From contig JAHDCP010000004.1 in NCBI GenBank assembly GCA_020629775.1, forward strand, positions 30,923-63,055: 32,133 nt of DNA, written 5' to 3'. Both the position numbers and the translations under genes were made by a program. Origin of the DNA: Planktomarina sp. GTDB lineage: Bacteria > Pseudomonadota > Alphaproteobacteria > Rhodobacterales > Rhodobacteraceae. The notes under the pieces were generated by a model, which saw nothing but the letters and a program-made list of their open reading frames with translations, did not search any database and was not told where the DNA came from. Of this stretch, positions 8,978 through 17,455 are shown in pieces (the stretch's first letter is position 1; every line of letters begins with the position of its first letter).

Positions 8978-9882
8978 CCACGCGCGCGGGCTTTGTCGCC
9001 CTGATCGGAGAACCGAACGCCGGTAAATCCACCCTGCTGAACTGGATGGTGGGGGCCAAGGTGTCCATCGTGACCCACAAGGTGCAAACCACCCGTGCCC
9101 GCATTCGGGGTGTGGCTTTGGAAGGCGATGCGCAGATTGTTTTTGTGGACACGCCCGGCATTTTTCGCCCGCGGCGGAGGTTGGACCGGGCCATGGTCAA
9201 AGCAGCTTGGGGCGGTGCGGCAGATGCGGATTTGACCGTATTGCTGGTGGAAGCCCACCGTGGCGTTACAGAAGGCGTTGAAGCGATCCTTGAAGCGTTG
9301 AAAGAACTGCCCAAAAGCAAACGATTGGTTTTGGCAGTAAATAAAATCGACAAAGTGAAGTCAGAAGTTTTGTTGGCCTTGACCAAAGACCTGAACGAAC
9401 GATTTGATTTTGAGGAAACCTTCATGATTTCAGCAGAACGGGGTCATGGGTGCCAACACCTTAAAACTTGGCTGGCAGAAAACGTGCCTGATGGCCCGTG
9501 GCTTTATCCAGAAGATCAGATTGCTGATCTGCCTCTGCGCATGTTGGCTGCCGAAACCACGCGCGAAAAACTGACACTGCGGCTGCATCAAGAATTGCCG
9601 TATCAGTTGACTGTGGAGACCGAGCATTGGGAAGAACGCAAAGATGGGTCCTGCCGAATTGACCAGTTTGTGTACGTGATGCGCGACGGCCACAAGGGCA
9701 TTTTGTTGGGCAAAAAAGGTGAAACCATCAAAGCCGTGTCCACCGCGGCCCGTCAGGAACTTGAAGAATTCTTAGGTCGCAAAGTGCATTTGTTCTTGCA
9801 GGTTAAAGTACGTCCAAATTGGTTGGAAGAAAGCGAACGCTACAACGAAATGGGCCTTAATTTCCGCGATGGGAATGCATGA
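8974..9882 (+). CDS. era: GTPase Era
   Basis: Era is a GTP-binding protein that binds the 3' end of 16S rRNA and helps mature the small ribosomal subunit. The 302-residue protein has the G motifs in order: GEPNAGKS (12-19), the TT pair near 39-40, DTPG (59-62) and NKID (123-126). The C-terminal KH domain (about 205-295) has GKKGETIK as its GxxG loop. Length and layout are standard. It overlaps rnc by 4 nt upstream and the DUF1491 gene by 4 nt downstream. Confidence 0.97.
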   Translation: MTTRAGFVALIGEPNAGKSTLLNWMVGAKVSIVTHKVQTTRARIRGVALEGDAQIVFVDTPGIFRPRRRLDRAMVKAAWGGAADADLTVLLVEAHRGVTEGVEAILEALKELPKSKRLVLAVNKIDKVKSEVLLALTKDLNERFDFEETFMISAERGHGCQHLKTWLAENVPDGPWLYPEDQIADLPLRMLAAETTREKLTLRLHQELPYQLTVETEHWEERKDGSCRIDQFVYVMRDGHKGILLGKKGETIKAVSTAARQELEEFLGRKVHLFLQVKVRPNWLEESERYNEMGLNFRDGNA

Positions 9883-10208
9883 CACGGCTGACTACGGATA
9901 TGTGGGTAAGTGCCTATCTAACCCGACTTCGTTTGATGGATATCCCCGCGTTTGTGGTCCGAAAGGGTGATCTGACAGCCGGGGCTGTGTTGGTGAAACT
10001 GAACACATTGGATGGCCAAGCCACGCTGTTTCAGCGTGGTTTTGATCTGATGTCAGGGGACCGTAAATGGACCACACTCAACGAAGGGCCTGAATGCGAT
10101 GCAGATGCATCCATCCAAAAACAGGCAGAATTTGATCCTGACCTTTGGGTGATTGAAGTGGAAGATCGTCAAGGGCGTAGTTTGCTCGAAGATCCCAGCT
10201 TGGCGTAA
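9879..10208 (+). CDS. DUF1491 family protein
   Basis: A 109-residue soluble protein of the DUF1491 family, of unknown function, found mainly in alphaproteobacteria and often between era and recO as here. Conserved-looking features are the N-terminal helix ending in RLRLMDIPAFVVRKGD, the GAVLVKLN strand and the C-terminal DPDLWVIEVEDRQGR. No signal peptide or membrane segment is visible. It overlaps era by 4 nt and ends 5 nt before recO, so it is certainly co-transcribed. A role in RNA or DNA metabolism would be a guess from position alone. Confidence 0.9.
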   Translation: MTRLTTDMWVSAYLTRLRLMDIPAFVVRKGDLTAGAVLVKLNTLDGQATLFQRGFDLMSGDRKWTTLNEGPECDADASIQKQAEFDPDLWVIEVEDRQGRSLLEDPSLA

Positions 10209-10213
10209 CCCCA

Positions 10214-10936
10214 ATGATTGAATGGCGCGACGAAGGTATTTTGTTGACTGCGCGCAAACACGGCGAAACTTCCATCATTGCCGAAGTGTTTTGCGCCCAT
10301 CGCGGCCGTCATGCTGGTGTGGTGCGCGGGGGTACTTCCAGAAAAATGTCCCCGGTTTTGCAGCCCGGTGCGCAGTTGGACGTGATTTGGAAAGCGCGCT
10401 TGGAAGAACATATCGGCAGTTATCAAGTGGAACCACTCAGGTCCCGCGCTGCGCAGGCCATGGGTGACCCGCTGGCATTGGCGGGTATGACATCCGCTTT
10501 GGCGATGCTGTCTTTCGGATTGCCCGAACGTGAAGAACACGCTGCACTATATGAAACAAGCGTTACCCTGCTTGATCTTATTTGCGCCACGGAGGCCTGG
10601 CCCTTGGCCTATCTTCGGTGGGAAGTCCAATTGTTGGAGGAAATGGGGTTTGGACTGGACCTTCACCAATGTGCTGTGACTGGGGAAACCGAAGGGCTTG
10701 AATTTGTGTCTCCGAAAACGGGACGCGCTGTTGCCGGGTACGCTGCGGGTGAATGGAAATCACGCCTTTTGCCATTGGTGCCTTGCATGGTGGGAAACGG
10801 TGATGCGGAAAACGCGTCCATTGCCGAGGGACTGCGCACCACTGGTTACTTCATTGAAAAATGGTTGGCAGCCAGTTTAAATCGCAGCGTCCCAGAAGCG
10901 CGCAAACGTTTTATCGAACGGCTTTTGCGCAGCTAG
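10214..10936 (+). CDS. recO: DNA repair protein RecO
   Basis: RecO anneals single strands and, with RecR, loads RecA in the RecFOR gap-repair pathway. The 240-residue protein has an N-terminal OB-fold (about 1-78; EGILLTARKHGETSIIAEVF opens it) and a helical C-terminal domain. The segment CAVTGETEGLEFVSPKTGRAV near 155-175 corresponds to the family's zinc-site region. Few cysteines remain, so a canonical four-Cys zinc site is not evident; this appears common in alphaproteobacterial RecO. It ends the plus-strand run, and its stop overlaps by 3 nt the stop of the convergent META-domain gene. Confidence 0.93.
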   Translation: MIEWRDEGILLTARKHGETSIIAEVFCAHRGRHAGVVRGGTSRKMSPVLQPGAQLDVIWKARLEEHIGSYQVEPLRSRAAQAMGDPLALAGMTSALAMLSFGLPEREEHAALYETSVTLLDLICATEAWPLAYLRWEVQLLEEMGFGLDLHQCAVTGETEGLEFVSPKTGRAVAGYAAGEWKSRLLPLVPCMVGNGDAENASIAEGLRTTGYFIEKWLAASLNRSVPEARKRFIERLLRS

Positions 10937-11319
10937 TTTTGTTGTTCAAACGTTAGGGATTCCTCCGCATCGTTTGACAAAATCAGAACCGGGCCAGATG
11001 CTTCCGCCAATCTCATGGACCTTAAAGCTGCAAAATAATTGCTTTCCTCCGCCAAAGCGGGGCAGGCCATTTTCGTGGCGCCGATGCTCTCGATTTTTAC
11101 CCAAGGGTAGGGGTCTTCGCTGACGCCGAAATACCGATTGCAGGGCGCGCGGCCGCTGAATTTTCCATCTGCACCGAATTCTATGGTGGCAGAGATTTGC
11201 GTGGGTTCGCCATTGAATTCCGTCAACGTGTACGGACTGTCCGTTACAACGTAGGCAGAAATGGATTCATCAGGGGCACAGCCCATCAGTAAAAGCGGAA
11301 GTAAAAGAAGATATCGCAT
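10933..11319 (-). CDS. META domain (HslJ-like) lipoprotein
   Basis: A 128-residue predicted lipoprotein. I start at the ATG at 11317-11319 because it opens a clean lipoprotein signal, MRYLLLLPLLLMGC, with the lipobox LMGC at Cys14. An upstream start would place polar residues before it. The mature part resembles the META/HslJ fold: a strand with FNGEPTQISATIEFGADGKFSG, then APCNRYFGV, where the conserved CN motif is seen, and ATKMACPALAEESNYFAAL. META proteins are envelope proteins linked to stress or export, but this one has no known partner. It converges on recO. Confidence 0.85.
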   Translation of the reverse strand: MRYLLLLPLLLMGCAPDESISAYVVTDSPYTLTEFNGEPTQISATIEFGADGKFSGRAPCNRYFGVSEDPYPWVKIESIGATKMACPALAEESNYFAALRSMRLAEASGPVLILSNDAEESLTFEQQN

Positions 11320-11373
11320 GGGCGATTGGTGACATGCCCATGATTGAAACACAAATCAGTTCCTCGTGGGGTG

Positions 11374-12366
11374 TTACTTGGCGATGAAATTTGCTGACGC
11401 ACGAATAGAATCTTCTGATGGAATGAATTCCATTTCAAACAGCTCTTTGGTTTCGGAATTGTCGATTTCAATTTCGCGATCCAACTGGGGCAAGATGGAT
11501 TTGATGGCTGGATCAAACCAAGACATTGCTTTTAGCAAAAACCTTGGCGCCCTTTTTGTTTTGATATTTCGATCAGGATGGGCAGTGGCCATGATTTGCG
11601 CGGCTTCAGGCATCATCATAAACCGGTCGCTGCAAACGACCCGTTTGCCGATGGTTTCTGGTCGTTCCAGCGCTTCAATGTGAAGCTTGGACACATCCGC
11701 AATATCACAAACCGGGAACCCAATGTTTGGTTGCATCGGATCCTTGGCGCCCATGATGCGTTCTACAATGCCCAACGATGTGCCGTAATGGCGATCACGT
11801 GGGGTGCCCCAAACGACGCCGGGATGGATCGTGGTGAGTTCCATTTCTTCGTGTTGGCGCGTGAAATCCCAAGCGGCCTTTTCTGCCAACGTCTTGGACT
11901 TGTAATACGCGGTGGACCCCGCATGGTTTACATCCGTCCAATCCTTGGGGCCAAATTTGTGCCCGGCGGGGCGATCCACCTGCATGATGGTGACCATGGA
12001 TGCAGTCAGCACAACGCGGTTCACACCCGCTTTTTGGGCCGCACGTAAGGCCCGAACGGTGCCTTCAACAGCCGGCGTGATGATTTCCTTTTCGTTTTCG
12101 GGGGTCACCATGGGAAAAGGGCTGGCTGTGTGCATCAAAATATCGACACGGCTCAAAGCCTCGGCCCAGCCATCGTCGAAAGACAAATCCAAAGTCACAA
12201 AAGAAAGATTTTCCAGTGGGGCGCCGGCCAACGCCTTGCGCACTTCATCTGCGCGTTTTTTGCTACGAAGGGAGCCAAGGACCTTGTAGCCTTGGTTCAG
12301 TAAATCAAACGCTATCTGTTTGGCGATAAAACCGGTGATCCCGGTTAAAAGAACTGTCTTGGTCAT
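11374..12366 (-). CDS. NAD(P)-dependent extended SDR, dihydroflavonol-4-reductase-like
   Basis: A 330-residue cytoplasmic oxidoreductase of the extended short-chain dehydrogenase/reductase superfamily. TGITGFIA near residues 8-15 is the nucleotide-binding loop. HTASPFP is the conserved stretch after the fourth strand. The Ser and YYKSK motifs are the catalytic residues, and IHPGVVWGTP is typical of the dihydroflavonol-reductase/epimerase branch. The substrate is unknown. I use the ATG at 12364-12366; only a TTG lies upstream. It follows mcd on the same strand, but an intrinsic terminator separates them, so it is probably transcribed alone. Confidence 0.88.
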   Translation of the reverse strand: MTKTVLLTGITGFIAKQIAFDLLNQGYKVLGSLRSKKRADEVRKALAGAPLENLSFVTLDLSFDDGWAEALSRVDILMHTASPFPMVTPENEKEIITPAVEGTVRALRAAQKAGVNRVVLTASMVTIMQVDRPAGHKFGPKDWTDVNHAGSTAYYKSKTLAEKAAWDFTRQHEEMELTTIHPGVVWGTPRDRHYGTSLGIVERIMGAKDPMQPNIGFPVCDIADVSKLHIEALERPETIGKRVVCSDRFMMMPEAAQIMATAHPDRNIKTKRAPRFLLKAMSWFDPAIKSILPQLDREIEIDNSETKELFEMEFIPSEDSIRASANFIAK

Positions 12367-12444
12367 GGCGCACCCCAAATGGTGTTTGAGCGAGAGTTTT
12401 GATCAGGTCAGATCAGCACGAAGGCCATACCTGATCCGCCGGGT

Positions 12445-12487
12445 CAAGGAAAATAAGAAGGCAGCAATCCACTGCGATTGCTGCCTT
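12445..12487 (-). terminator. Rho-independent terminator of mcd
   Basis: A perfect 12-bp stem (AAGGCAGCAATC / GATTGCTGCCTT at 12458-12469 and 12476-12487) with a 6-nt loop lies 27 bp after the mcd stop. On the minus strand it is followed by CTTATTTTCC, a T-rich tract. It separates mcd from the downstream SDR gene. Confidence 0.85.
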
Positions 12488-12514
12488 GTGTTAGCTTAGG
12501 TGTGTAAAAGCAAA

Positions 12515-14203
12515 TTAGCCCAGCAAACGCCGGGCGATAACTTGCGCTTGGATTTCGCCGGCCCCTTCGAAAATGTTCAGAATGCGCGCGTCGCACAAAA
12601 TGCGGCTGATCTTGTATTCCAAAGCGAACCCATTCCCGCCATGAATTTGCAAGCTGTTGTCTGCCGCTGCCCAGGCGACACGTGCCCCCAACAATTTGGC
12701 CATGCCAGCTTCGATGTCGCAACGCCGACCTTCATCCTTTTCCAATGCGGAAAAATACGTCAGCTGCCGCGCCACCATAATTTCAACGGCCATCATGGCC
12801 AGTTTGTTCGCGACCCGGGGGAAATTGATCAACGACTTGCCAAACTGCTTGCGGTCGTTGGCGTATTTCATGCCTTCGTCTAGCGCAGATTGTGCCACGC
12901 CCACGGCCCGGGCTGCGGTTTGGATTCGAGCAGATTCAAAGGTCTCCATCAGCTGTTTAAAGCCTTTGCCTTGTTCTTGGCCTAACAGGTTTTCACCCTT
13001 CACTTTGAAATCGTCAAAGTTGACGGTGTATTCCTTCATGCCGCGATACCCCAGCACTTCGATTTCGCCGCCAGAAATTCCTGGGTCCTGCCAAGGTTGC
13101 TCGTCCGTCCCTGGCGTTTTTTCTGCCAAGAACATGGAAAGCCCTTTGTAATTGTCTGTATCTGGCACGGTTCTTGCCAATACGGTCATAACATGGGTGC
13201 GCGCCGCGTGGGTAATCCAAGTTTTGTTCCCGTTTAGAGTCCAATCACCGTTTTCATCTTGTACGGCCTTTGTGCGCAACGCCCCCAGGTCGGAGCCTGT
13301 GTTTGGTTCTGTGAAAACAGCGGTGGGCAGAATCTCACCGGACGCTAAGCCGGGCAACCACTTTTCCTTTTGTTCAGATGTGCCGCCAGCGATGATCAGT
13401 TCTGCTGCAATTTCGGAGCGCGTGCCCAAAGATCCGACGCCAATATACCCTCGGGAAAGTTCTTCTGACACGACGCACATGGAGGCTTTAGAAAGCCCAA
13501 AGCCGCCAAACTCCTCTGGGATGGTCAATCCGAAGACACCCATTTCAGCAAGTTCGTCGATGATCTCCATGGGGATCAGTTCATCGTTAACATGCCATTC
13601 GTGGGCAAACGGTTCCACCTTGTCGACGGAATATCGACGGAACTGTTCGCGGATCATTTCCAGCTCATCATCCAACCCGCATTTGCCGACTGTTGTTTCT
13701 GCGGCTTGTTCTTGCATCAATTCGACCAAGCGCAGGCGTGCGTTTTGGGTGTTGGCGTGTTGGGTCAGCGTCATGACAGCGTCGGTCATCAGAACGCCCA
13801 TTTCCTGTTGCGATACGCCCATATCTTGCAGGCGCAGCATTTCCCCTTGGTTCATCGGGATGCCGCCGTACAACTGCCACAGGTATTCACCGAAGGCGAT
13901 TTGGTGGATCAGTTGTTCAGTTTCGTTGAATTGGCCCAAGGCATCCAACTTTTCGGCCCAAGTTTGCATTTGACGCATGGCTTCGACATATGTCGCAAGC
14001 CAAGCGAACCCATGGGCCGCTGTTTGATTTTGTTCCACCAAAGCATTCGAAATACGGCCACTGTCAGTAAGCAAGGCCTTCAGTTTTTCTTTCGCGATAT
14101 CATAAATCGCTGAAGCCGCTGGCACTGCCTGGCGCGTCAGGGACAGCAGATCAGGCAAAATGATCGTATCTTCCATATCCAGATTTTGACCGTCATGTGC
14201 CAT
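12515..14203 (-). CDS. mcd: (2S)-Methylsuccinyl-CoA dehydrogenase
   Basis: Mcd oxidises (2S)-methylsuccinyl-CoA to mesaconyl-CoA in the ethylmalonyl-CoA pathway for acetyl-CoA assimilation, passing electrons to ETF. At 562 residues it is far longer than the roughly 380 of ordinary acyl-CoA dehydrogenases. An N-terminal extension of about 170 residues, characteristic of Mcd, precedes a complete dehydrogenase unit. Within that unit, EEFGGFGLS is in the N-terminal helical domain, TEPNTGSDLGALRTKA in the flavin-binding middle domain, and RKQFGKSL and QIHGGNGF in the C-terminal domain. NIFEG near the end places Glu546 at the usual catalytic position. AAGGGGA lies 8 nt before the ATG. A strong terminator follows. 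Another long acyl-CoA dehydrogenase is possible but less likely given the neighbours pckA, ETF and the cobalamin adenosyltransferase. Confidence 0.87.
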   Translation of the reverse strand: MAHDGQNLDMEDTIILPDLLSLTRQAVPAASAIYDIAKEKLKALLTDSGRISNALVEQNQTAAHGFAWLATYVEAMRQMQTWAEKLDALGQFNETEQLIHQIAFGEYLWQLYGGIPMNQGEMLRLQDMGVSQQEMGVLMTDAVMTLTQHANTQNARLRLVELMQEQAAETTVGKCGLDDELEMIREQFRRYSVDKVEPFAHEWHVNDELIPMEIIDELAEMGVFGLTIPEEFGGFGLSKASMCVVSEELSRGYIGVGSLGTRSEIAAELIIAGGTSEQKEKWLPGLASGEILPTAVFTEPNTGSDLGALRTKAVQDENGDWTLNGNKTWITHAARTHVMTVLARTVPDTDNYKGLSMFLAEKTPGTDEQPWQDPGISGGEIEVLGYRGMKEYTVNFDDFKVKGENLLGQEQGKGFKQLMETFESARIQTAARAVGVAQSALDEGMKYANDRKQFGKSLINFPRVANKLAMMAVEIMVARQLTYFSALEKDEGRRCDIEAGMAKLLGARVAWAAADNSLQIHGGNGFALEYKISRILCDARILNIFEGAGEIQAQVIARRLLG

Positions 14204-14311
14204 TTGGACGTCCCCTTTTTTGTGTGACTCGTGATCTAGTTCTTTTGCACCTGCAGCACAACTTTAATTCGCCAAATAGGGACAAATTGAACAATTATGT
14301 CGCAGCGAACC

Positions 14312-14833
14312 TCAGGACATCATTCCTTTGGCGCATCCGTTGGCAATTTGTGGCAGCTGTGCCGGGTCCACCACCATAAATTCCGCTTTATATAGTACCT
14401 GCCCATTCCATTCGGCTTGTAAGATCCAGGGCCCTTGGGCCAGCTCTCGAGTCAGATCAAAACTGTAGGCATTAATGTTAAGGCTATCGAGTGTGGAAAC
14501 ATACACCTGTTCGGTTGTCCCTGTTTCAGCAAACGCTGGGTGGGACAGCCGAATAATGACGTTTTCGTAAACCTCTCCGCCCAAAGCCTCACTCCGGACA
14601 CCGAAGGATAGTCCAAGTTGGGCCGGCACAACCATGGTGTCCCATTGGAAACTGGGTGTGTATTCCAGCAAATCAATTTCGCCGACATCAGTTCCAGGGG
14701 CTTCAGATTTCCCGACTGACCCTATTTCACAATAGACACCAGCGGTTGCTATAATTTTTTCGGCGTCGAAAAACAGCTGTGCCTGTGCCAATGACGTGGT
14801 GCAGCAAAGAAGAACGGTGAAGAATGGTCGCAT
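14312..14833 (-). CDS. Secreted DUF3859 family protein
   Basis: A 173-residue protein with an N-terminal signal peptide (about 1-18, cleavage near AQA) and a beta-rich mature part matching my recollection of the DUF3859 family. It has an early GVYCEIG segment, a central FGVRSEALGG, and SFDLTRELAQGPWILQAEWNGQVLYKAEFMVV near the end. Function is unknown; it probably acts in the periplasm. The ATG is 38 bp after the pckA stop. Its presumptive Shine-Dalgarno G-run sits inside an 8-bp hairpin (14833-14861), which could limit translation. No membrane segment follows the signal peptide. Confidence 0.8.
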   Translation of the reverse strand: MRPFFTVLLCCTTSLAQAQLFFDAEKIIATAGVYCEIGSVGKSEAPGTDVGEIDLLEYTPSFQWDTMVVPAQLGLSFGVRSEALGGEVYENVIIRLSHPAFAETGTTEQVYVSTLDSLNINAYSFDLTRELAQGPWILQAEWNGQVLYKAEFMVVDPAQLPQIANGCAKGMMS

Positions 14834-14871
14834 GCCCCAAACAAACGCTATGCTTGGGGCAAGGTCAACGA

Positions 14872-16470
14872 TTACCCGATCGCGATGGCCTTTACGTCAT
14901 CATCGATGTGAGGAACGTATTGCGCAAAGTTGTCTGCAAACATTTGGACTAATTTTTGCGCCTGCGCATCGTAGGCCGCAGCGTCATCCCATGTGCGACG
15001 AGGCTCCAAAAGCAAATCCGCCACACCTGGCACAGACAAGGGAACATCAAAGCCGAAATTTGGATCTTTGCGGAATTCGCCTTTGTTCAATGTTCCGTCC
15101 AGGGCCGCAGTCAGCAAAGCACGGGTTGCACGAATTGGCATGCGGCTGCCGGTGCCATAAGCGCCCCCGGTCCAGCCTGTGTTAACCAACCAACAAGACG
15201 CACCATGTTGCGCGATTTTTTCACGCAAAAGGTTGCCATACACCTCGGGGCGGCGGGGCATAAAGGGTGCGCCAAAGCATGTGGAAAACGTTGGTTGCGG
15301 TTCGGTAATGCCGCGTTCTGTGCCCGCCACTTTTGCTGTAAATCCTGACAAGAAGTGATACATGGCTTGCGCGGGCGTCAGGCGTGCGATGGGGGGAAGA
15401 ACCCCGAACGCATCGCAGGTCAACATAATGATGTTTTTTGGATGCCCGCCGATGGCTGAGCTGGACGCATTGGAAATATATTCCAACGGGTACGCACAAC
15501 GCATGTTAGCAGTCAGGCTGTCATCCTCGAAGTCCAGTTCCTTGGTTTCCGGATCGTACACCATGTTTTCAATCACGGTACCAAATTTCTCGGTGGTGGC
15601 AAAAATTTCGGGTTCGGCTTCAGCGCTCAGATTAATGGTCTTGGCGTAACATCCACCTTCAAAGTTGAATGTGCCACGACGGGACCATCCATGTTCATCG
15701 TCCCCGATCAATGTACGATCCGGATCGGCGGACAGTGTGGTTTTGCCTGTTCCTGACAGACCAAAGAAAACAGCTGTATCCACCGGATTGCCAATGGCGT
15801 GGTTGGCGGAACAATGCATCGGCATGATGCCTTTTTCAGGCAGTAGGTAATTCAATAAAGTGAAGACCGATTTTTTATTTTCGCCAGCGTACTCTGTCCC
15901 GCCAATCAAAATGAGCTTGCGGTCAAAGTTCATGGCAATCACAGTTTCGGACCGACAATTGTGGCGTTCCGGGTCCGCGGAAAAACTTGGGCAGTTGATG
16001 ACGGTCCAATCAGGTTGGAATTCGTCCAGCTCAGAACGTTCCGGACGCCGCAGCATGTGGCGAATAAACAGCGAATGCCATGCCAGTTCGGTGACCATGC
16101 GCACATCCAACCGTTGCGATGGGTCTGCGCCGCCAAACAGGTCTTGCACAAAATAATCGCGCCCTTTCATGTGGGCGATCATATCGTCGTAAAGCGCGTC
16201 AAACCCTTCTGGGGACATCGCTGCATTGGATTCCCACCAGATTTTATCTTCGACGCTAGGGGAGCGAACGATGTGTTTGTCCAAAGGCGAACGACCCGTA
16301 AATTTGCCAGTGGATACCAAAAACGCGCCGCCGCGCCCCAGCTCACCTTCTTTACGAGCCAACGCATGTTCAATAATCGCAGGTTCAATCAAGTTATAAT
16401 AGACATTACCCAATCCCGTGATGCCTTGGTGGTCCAAAGTATGGTTCGGGTTCACGCGACCTGCGGACAT
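14872..16470 (-). CDS. pckA: Phosphoenolpyruvate carboxykinase (ATP)
   Basis: PckA converts oxaloacetate and ATP to PEP, CO2 and ADP, the entry step of gluconeogenesis from C4 acids. I start at the ATG at 16468-16470, giving 532 residues, the family's usual length. The choice is supported by AGGAGA 8 nt upstream; a start 16 codons earlier has no such site. Motifs are FTGRSP near 57-62, the P-loop GLSGTGKT at 237-244, IGDDEHGW around 255-262, and the ATP-type C-terminal part including [15 protein letters not shown]. It is divergent from chvI across a 280-bp control region, and the DUF3859 gene lies downstream. Confidence 0.97.
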   Translation of the reverse strand: MSAGRVNPNHTLDHQGITGLGNVYYNLIEPAIIEHALARKEGELGRGGAFLVSTGKFTGRSPLDKHIVRSPSVEDKIWWESNAAMSPEGFDALYDDMIAHMKGRDYFVQDLFGGADPSQRLDVRMVTELAWHSLFIRHMLRRPERSELDEFQPDWTVINCPSFSADPERHNCRSETVIAMNFDRKLILIGGTEYAGENKKSVFTLLNYLLPEKGIMPMHCSANHAIGNPVDTAVFFGLSGTGKTTLSADPDRTLIGDDEHGWSRRGTFNFEGGCYAKTINLSAEAEPEIFATTEKFGTVIENMVYDPETKELDFEDDSLTANMRCAYPLEYISNASSSAIGGHPKNIIMLTCDAFGVLPPIARLTPAQAMYHFLSGFTAKVAGTERGITEPQPTFSTCFGAPFMPRRPEVYGNLLREKIAQHGASCWLVNTGWTGGAYGTGSRMPIRATRALLTAALDGTLNKGEFRKDPNFGFDVPLSVPGVADLLLEPRRTWDDAAAYDAQAQKLVQMFADNFAQYVPHIDDDVKAIAIG

Positions 16471-16572
16471 GCCCAGTTCTCCTGATATCAGTGTCGTTAA
16501 CAGCGCGTTCGCACGCACCTGAAACCGTGCTTACCATGGTGAAAGTAAACAACAACCGGACGAGGCGATGCG

Positions 16573-16605
16573 TTAGCGCAATCAATCTTGGTTTAGCGCA
16601 ACCAA
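16573..16605. promoter_or_regulatory. Paired direct repeat TTAGCGCAAnCAA, candidate operator for pckA
   Basis: TTAGCGCAATCAA at 16573-16585 and TTAGCGCAACCAA at 16593-16605 differ at one base, and their starts are exactly 20 bp apart, about two helical turns. They lie in the pckA-chvI divergent gap, 103 bp from the pckA start and about 145 bp from the chvI start. The spacing suggests two regulator units binding the same DNA face. The regulator is not identified. Confidence 0.45.
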
Positions 16606-16750
16606 CGGGTCGGAAAGGAATAAGTGTCTAAAATAGTGGCAATTTTCACATCAAACCAAAGGCGATTCGAATATTAATGTTGCTTTGCAAGGGAAAAATT
16701 AAGAGAGTGGTGGAAAAAATAACAACAGAGCAGTTCTGAGAGGCAACTCA

Positions 16751-17452
16751 ATGTCGAAAATTGCGTTGGTCGATGATGACCGCAATATCCTAACGTCTGT
16801 GGCAATGACGTTAGAAGCAGAAGGTTTCGAAGTCGAAACTTACAATGATGGCCAGGCCGCCATGGACGCATTCCAAAAGGGTTTGCCGGATATGGGTGTG
16901 TTTGATATCAAAATGCCCCGTATGGACGGCATGGATTTGTTGCAGCGTGTGCGCCAGAAATCTTCTATGCCAGTGATTTTTCTGACCTCCAAAGACGATG
17001 AAATTGACGAGGTACTGGGCCTGCGCATGGGTGCGGACGATTATGTCAAAAAGCCCTTTTCGCAGCGTCTGCTGGTGGAACGCATCAGATCTTTGCTGCG
17101 CCGCCAAGAAGCAATTTCGGGCGAAACGGTGACGGAAACCGAAGACACTAAAGTGATGGTGCGCGGTGAATTGAAGATGGACCCGTTGCGCCATTCAGTC
17201 AGCTGGAAGGGCAATGATGTTTCGTTGACCGTAACTGAATTCTTGCTTTTGCAAGCGCTGGCCCAGCGTCCTGGCTTCGTCAAAAGCCGCGATCAGTTGA
17301 TGGACGTGGCATATGACGACCAAGTCTATGTGGATGACCGCACAATCGACAGCCATATCAAACGCCTGCGTAAGAAAATGCGCAGCGCCGATGCAGATTT
17401 TAACGCGATCGAAACGCTGTATGGCATCGGGTATCGCTACAACGAAGATTAA
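16751..17452 (+). CDS. chvI: ChvI-type response regulator (OmpR/PhoB family)
   Basis: ChvI is the DNA-binding regulator of the ChvG/ChvI (ExoS/ChvI) system, which senses envelope or acid stress in alphaproteobacteria. The 233-residue protein has a receiver domain (about 2-118) with the acidic pocket DDD near 8-10, phosphoacceptor D52, T79 and K101. A winged-helix domain (about 135-231) contains [31 protein letters not shown] and the final [16 protein letters not shown] precedes the ATG. chvG starts 3 nt after its stop, so they form one unit. The intergenic region upstream also serves pckA. Confidence 0.95.
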   Translation: MSKIALVDDDRNILTSVAMTLEAEGFEVETYNDGQAAMDAFQKGLPDMGVFDIKMPRMDGMDLLQRVRQKSSMPVIFLTSKDDEIDEVLGLRMGADDYVKKPFSQRLLVERIRSLLRRQEAISGETVTETEDTKVMVRGELKMDPLRHSVSWKGNDVSLTVTEFLLLQALAQRPGFVKSRDQLMDVAYDDQVYVDDRTIDSHIKRLRKKMRSADADFNAIETLYGIGYRYNED

Positions 17453-17455
17453 GCC

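Noticed and set aside
8520-9425. A 301-codon open frame antisense to rnc and era
   Set aside because: It spans the boundary of two confirmed genes with all their catalytic motifs on the plus strand, and its own translation shows no domain. It is a shadow frame.
12401-12416. GATCAG repeated 10 bp apart upstream of the extended SDR gene, as an operator
   Set aside because: The unit is only 6 bases, no promoter boxes could be placed around it, and such short repeats arise by chance.
13152-13973. A 273-codon plus-strand frame opposite mcd
   Set aside because: Serine-rich translation without motifs; the minus strand encodes a complete acyl-CoA dehydrogenase here.
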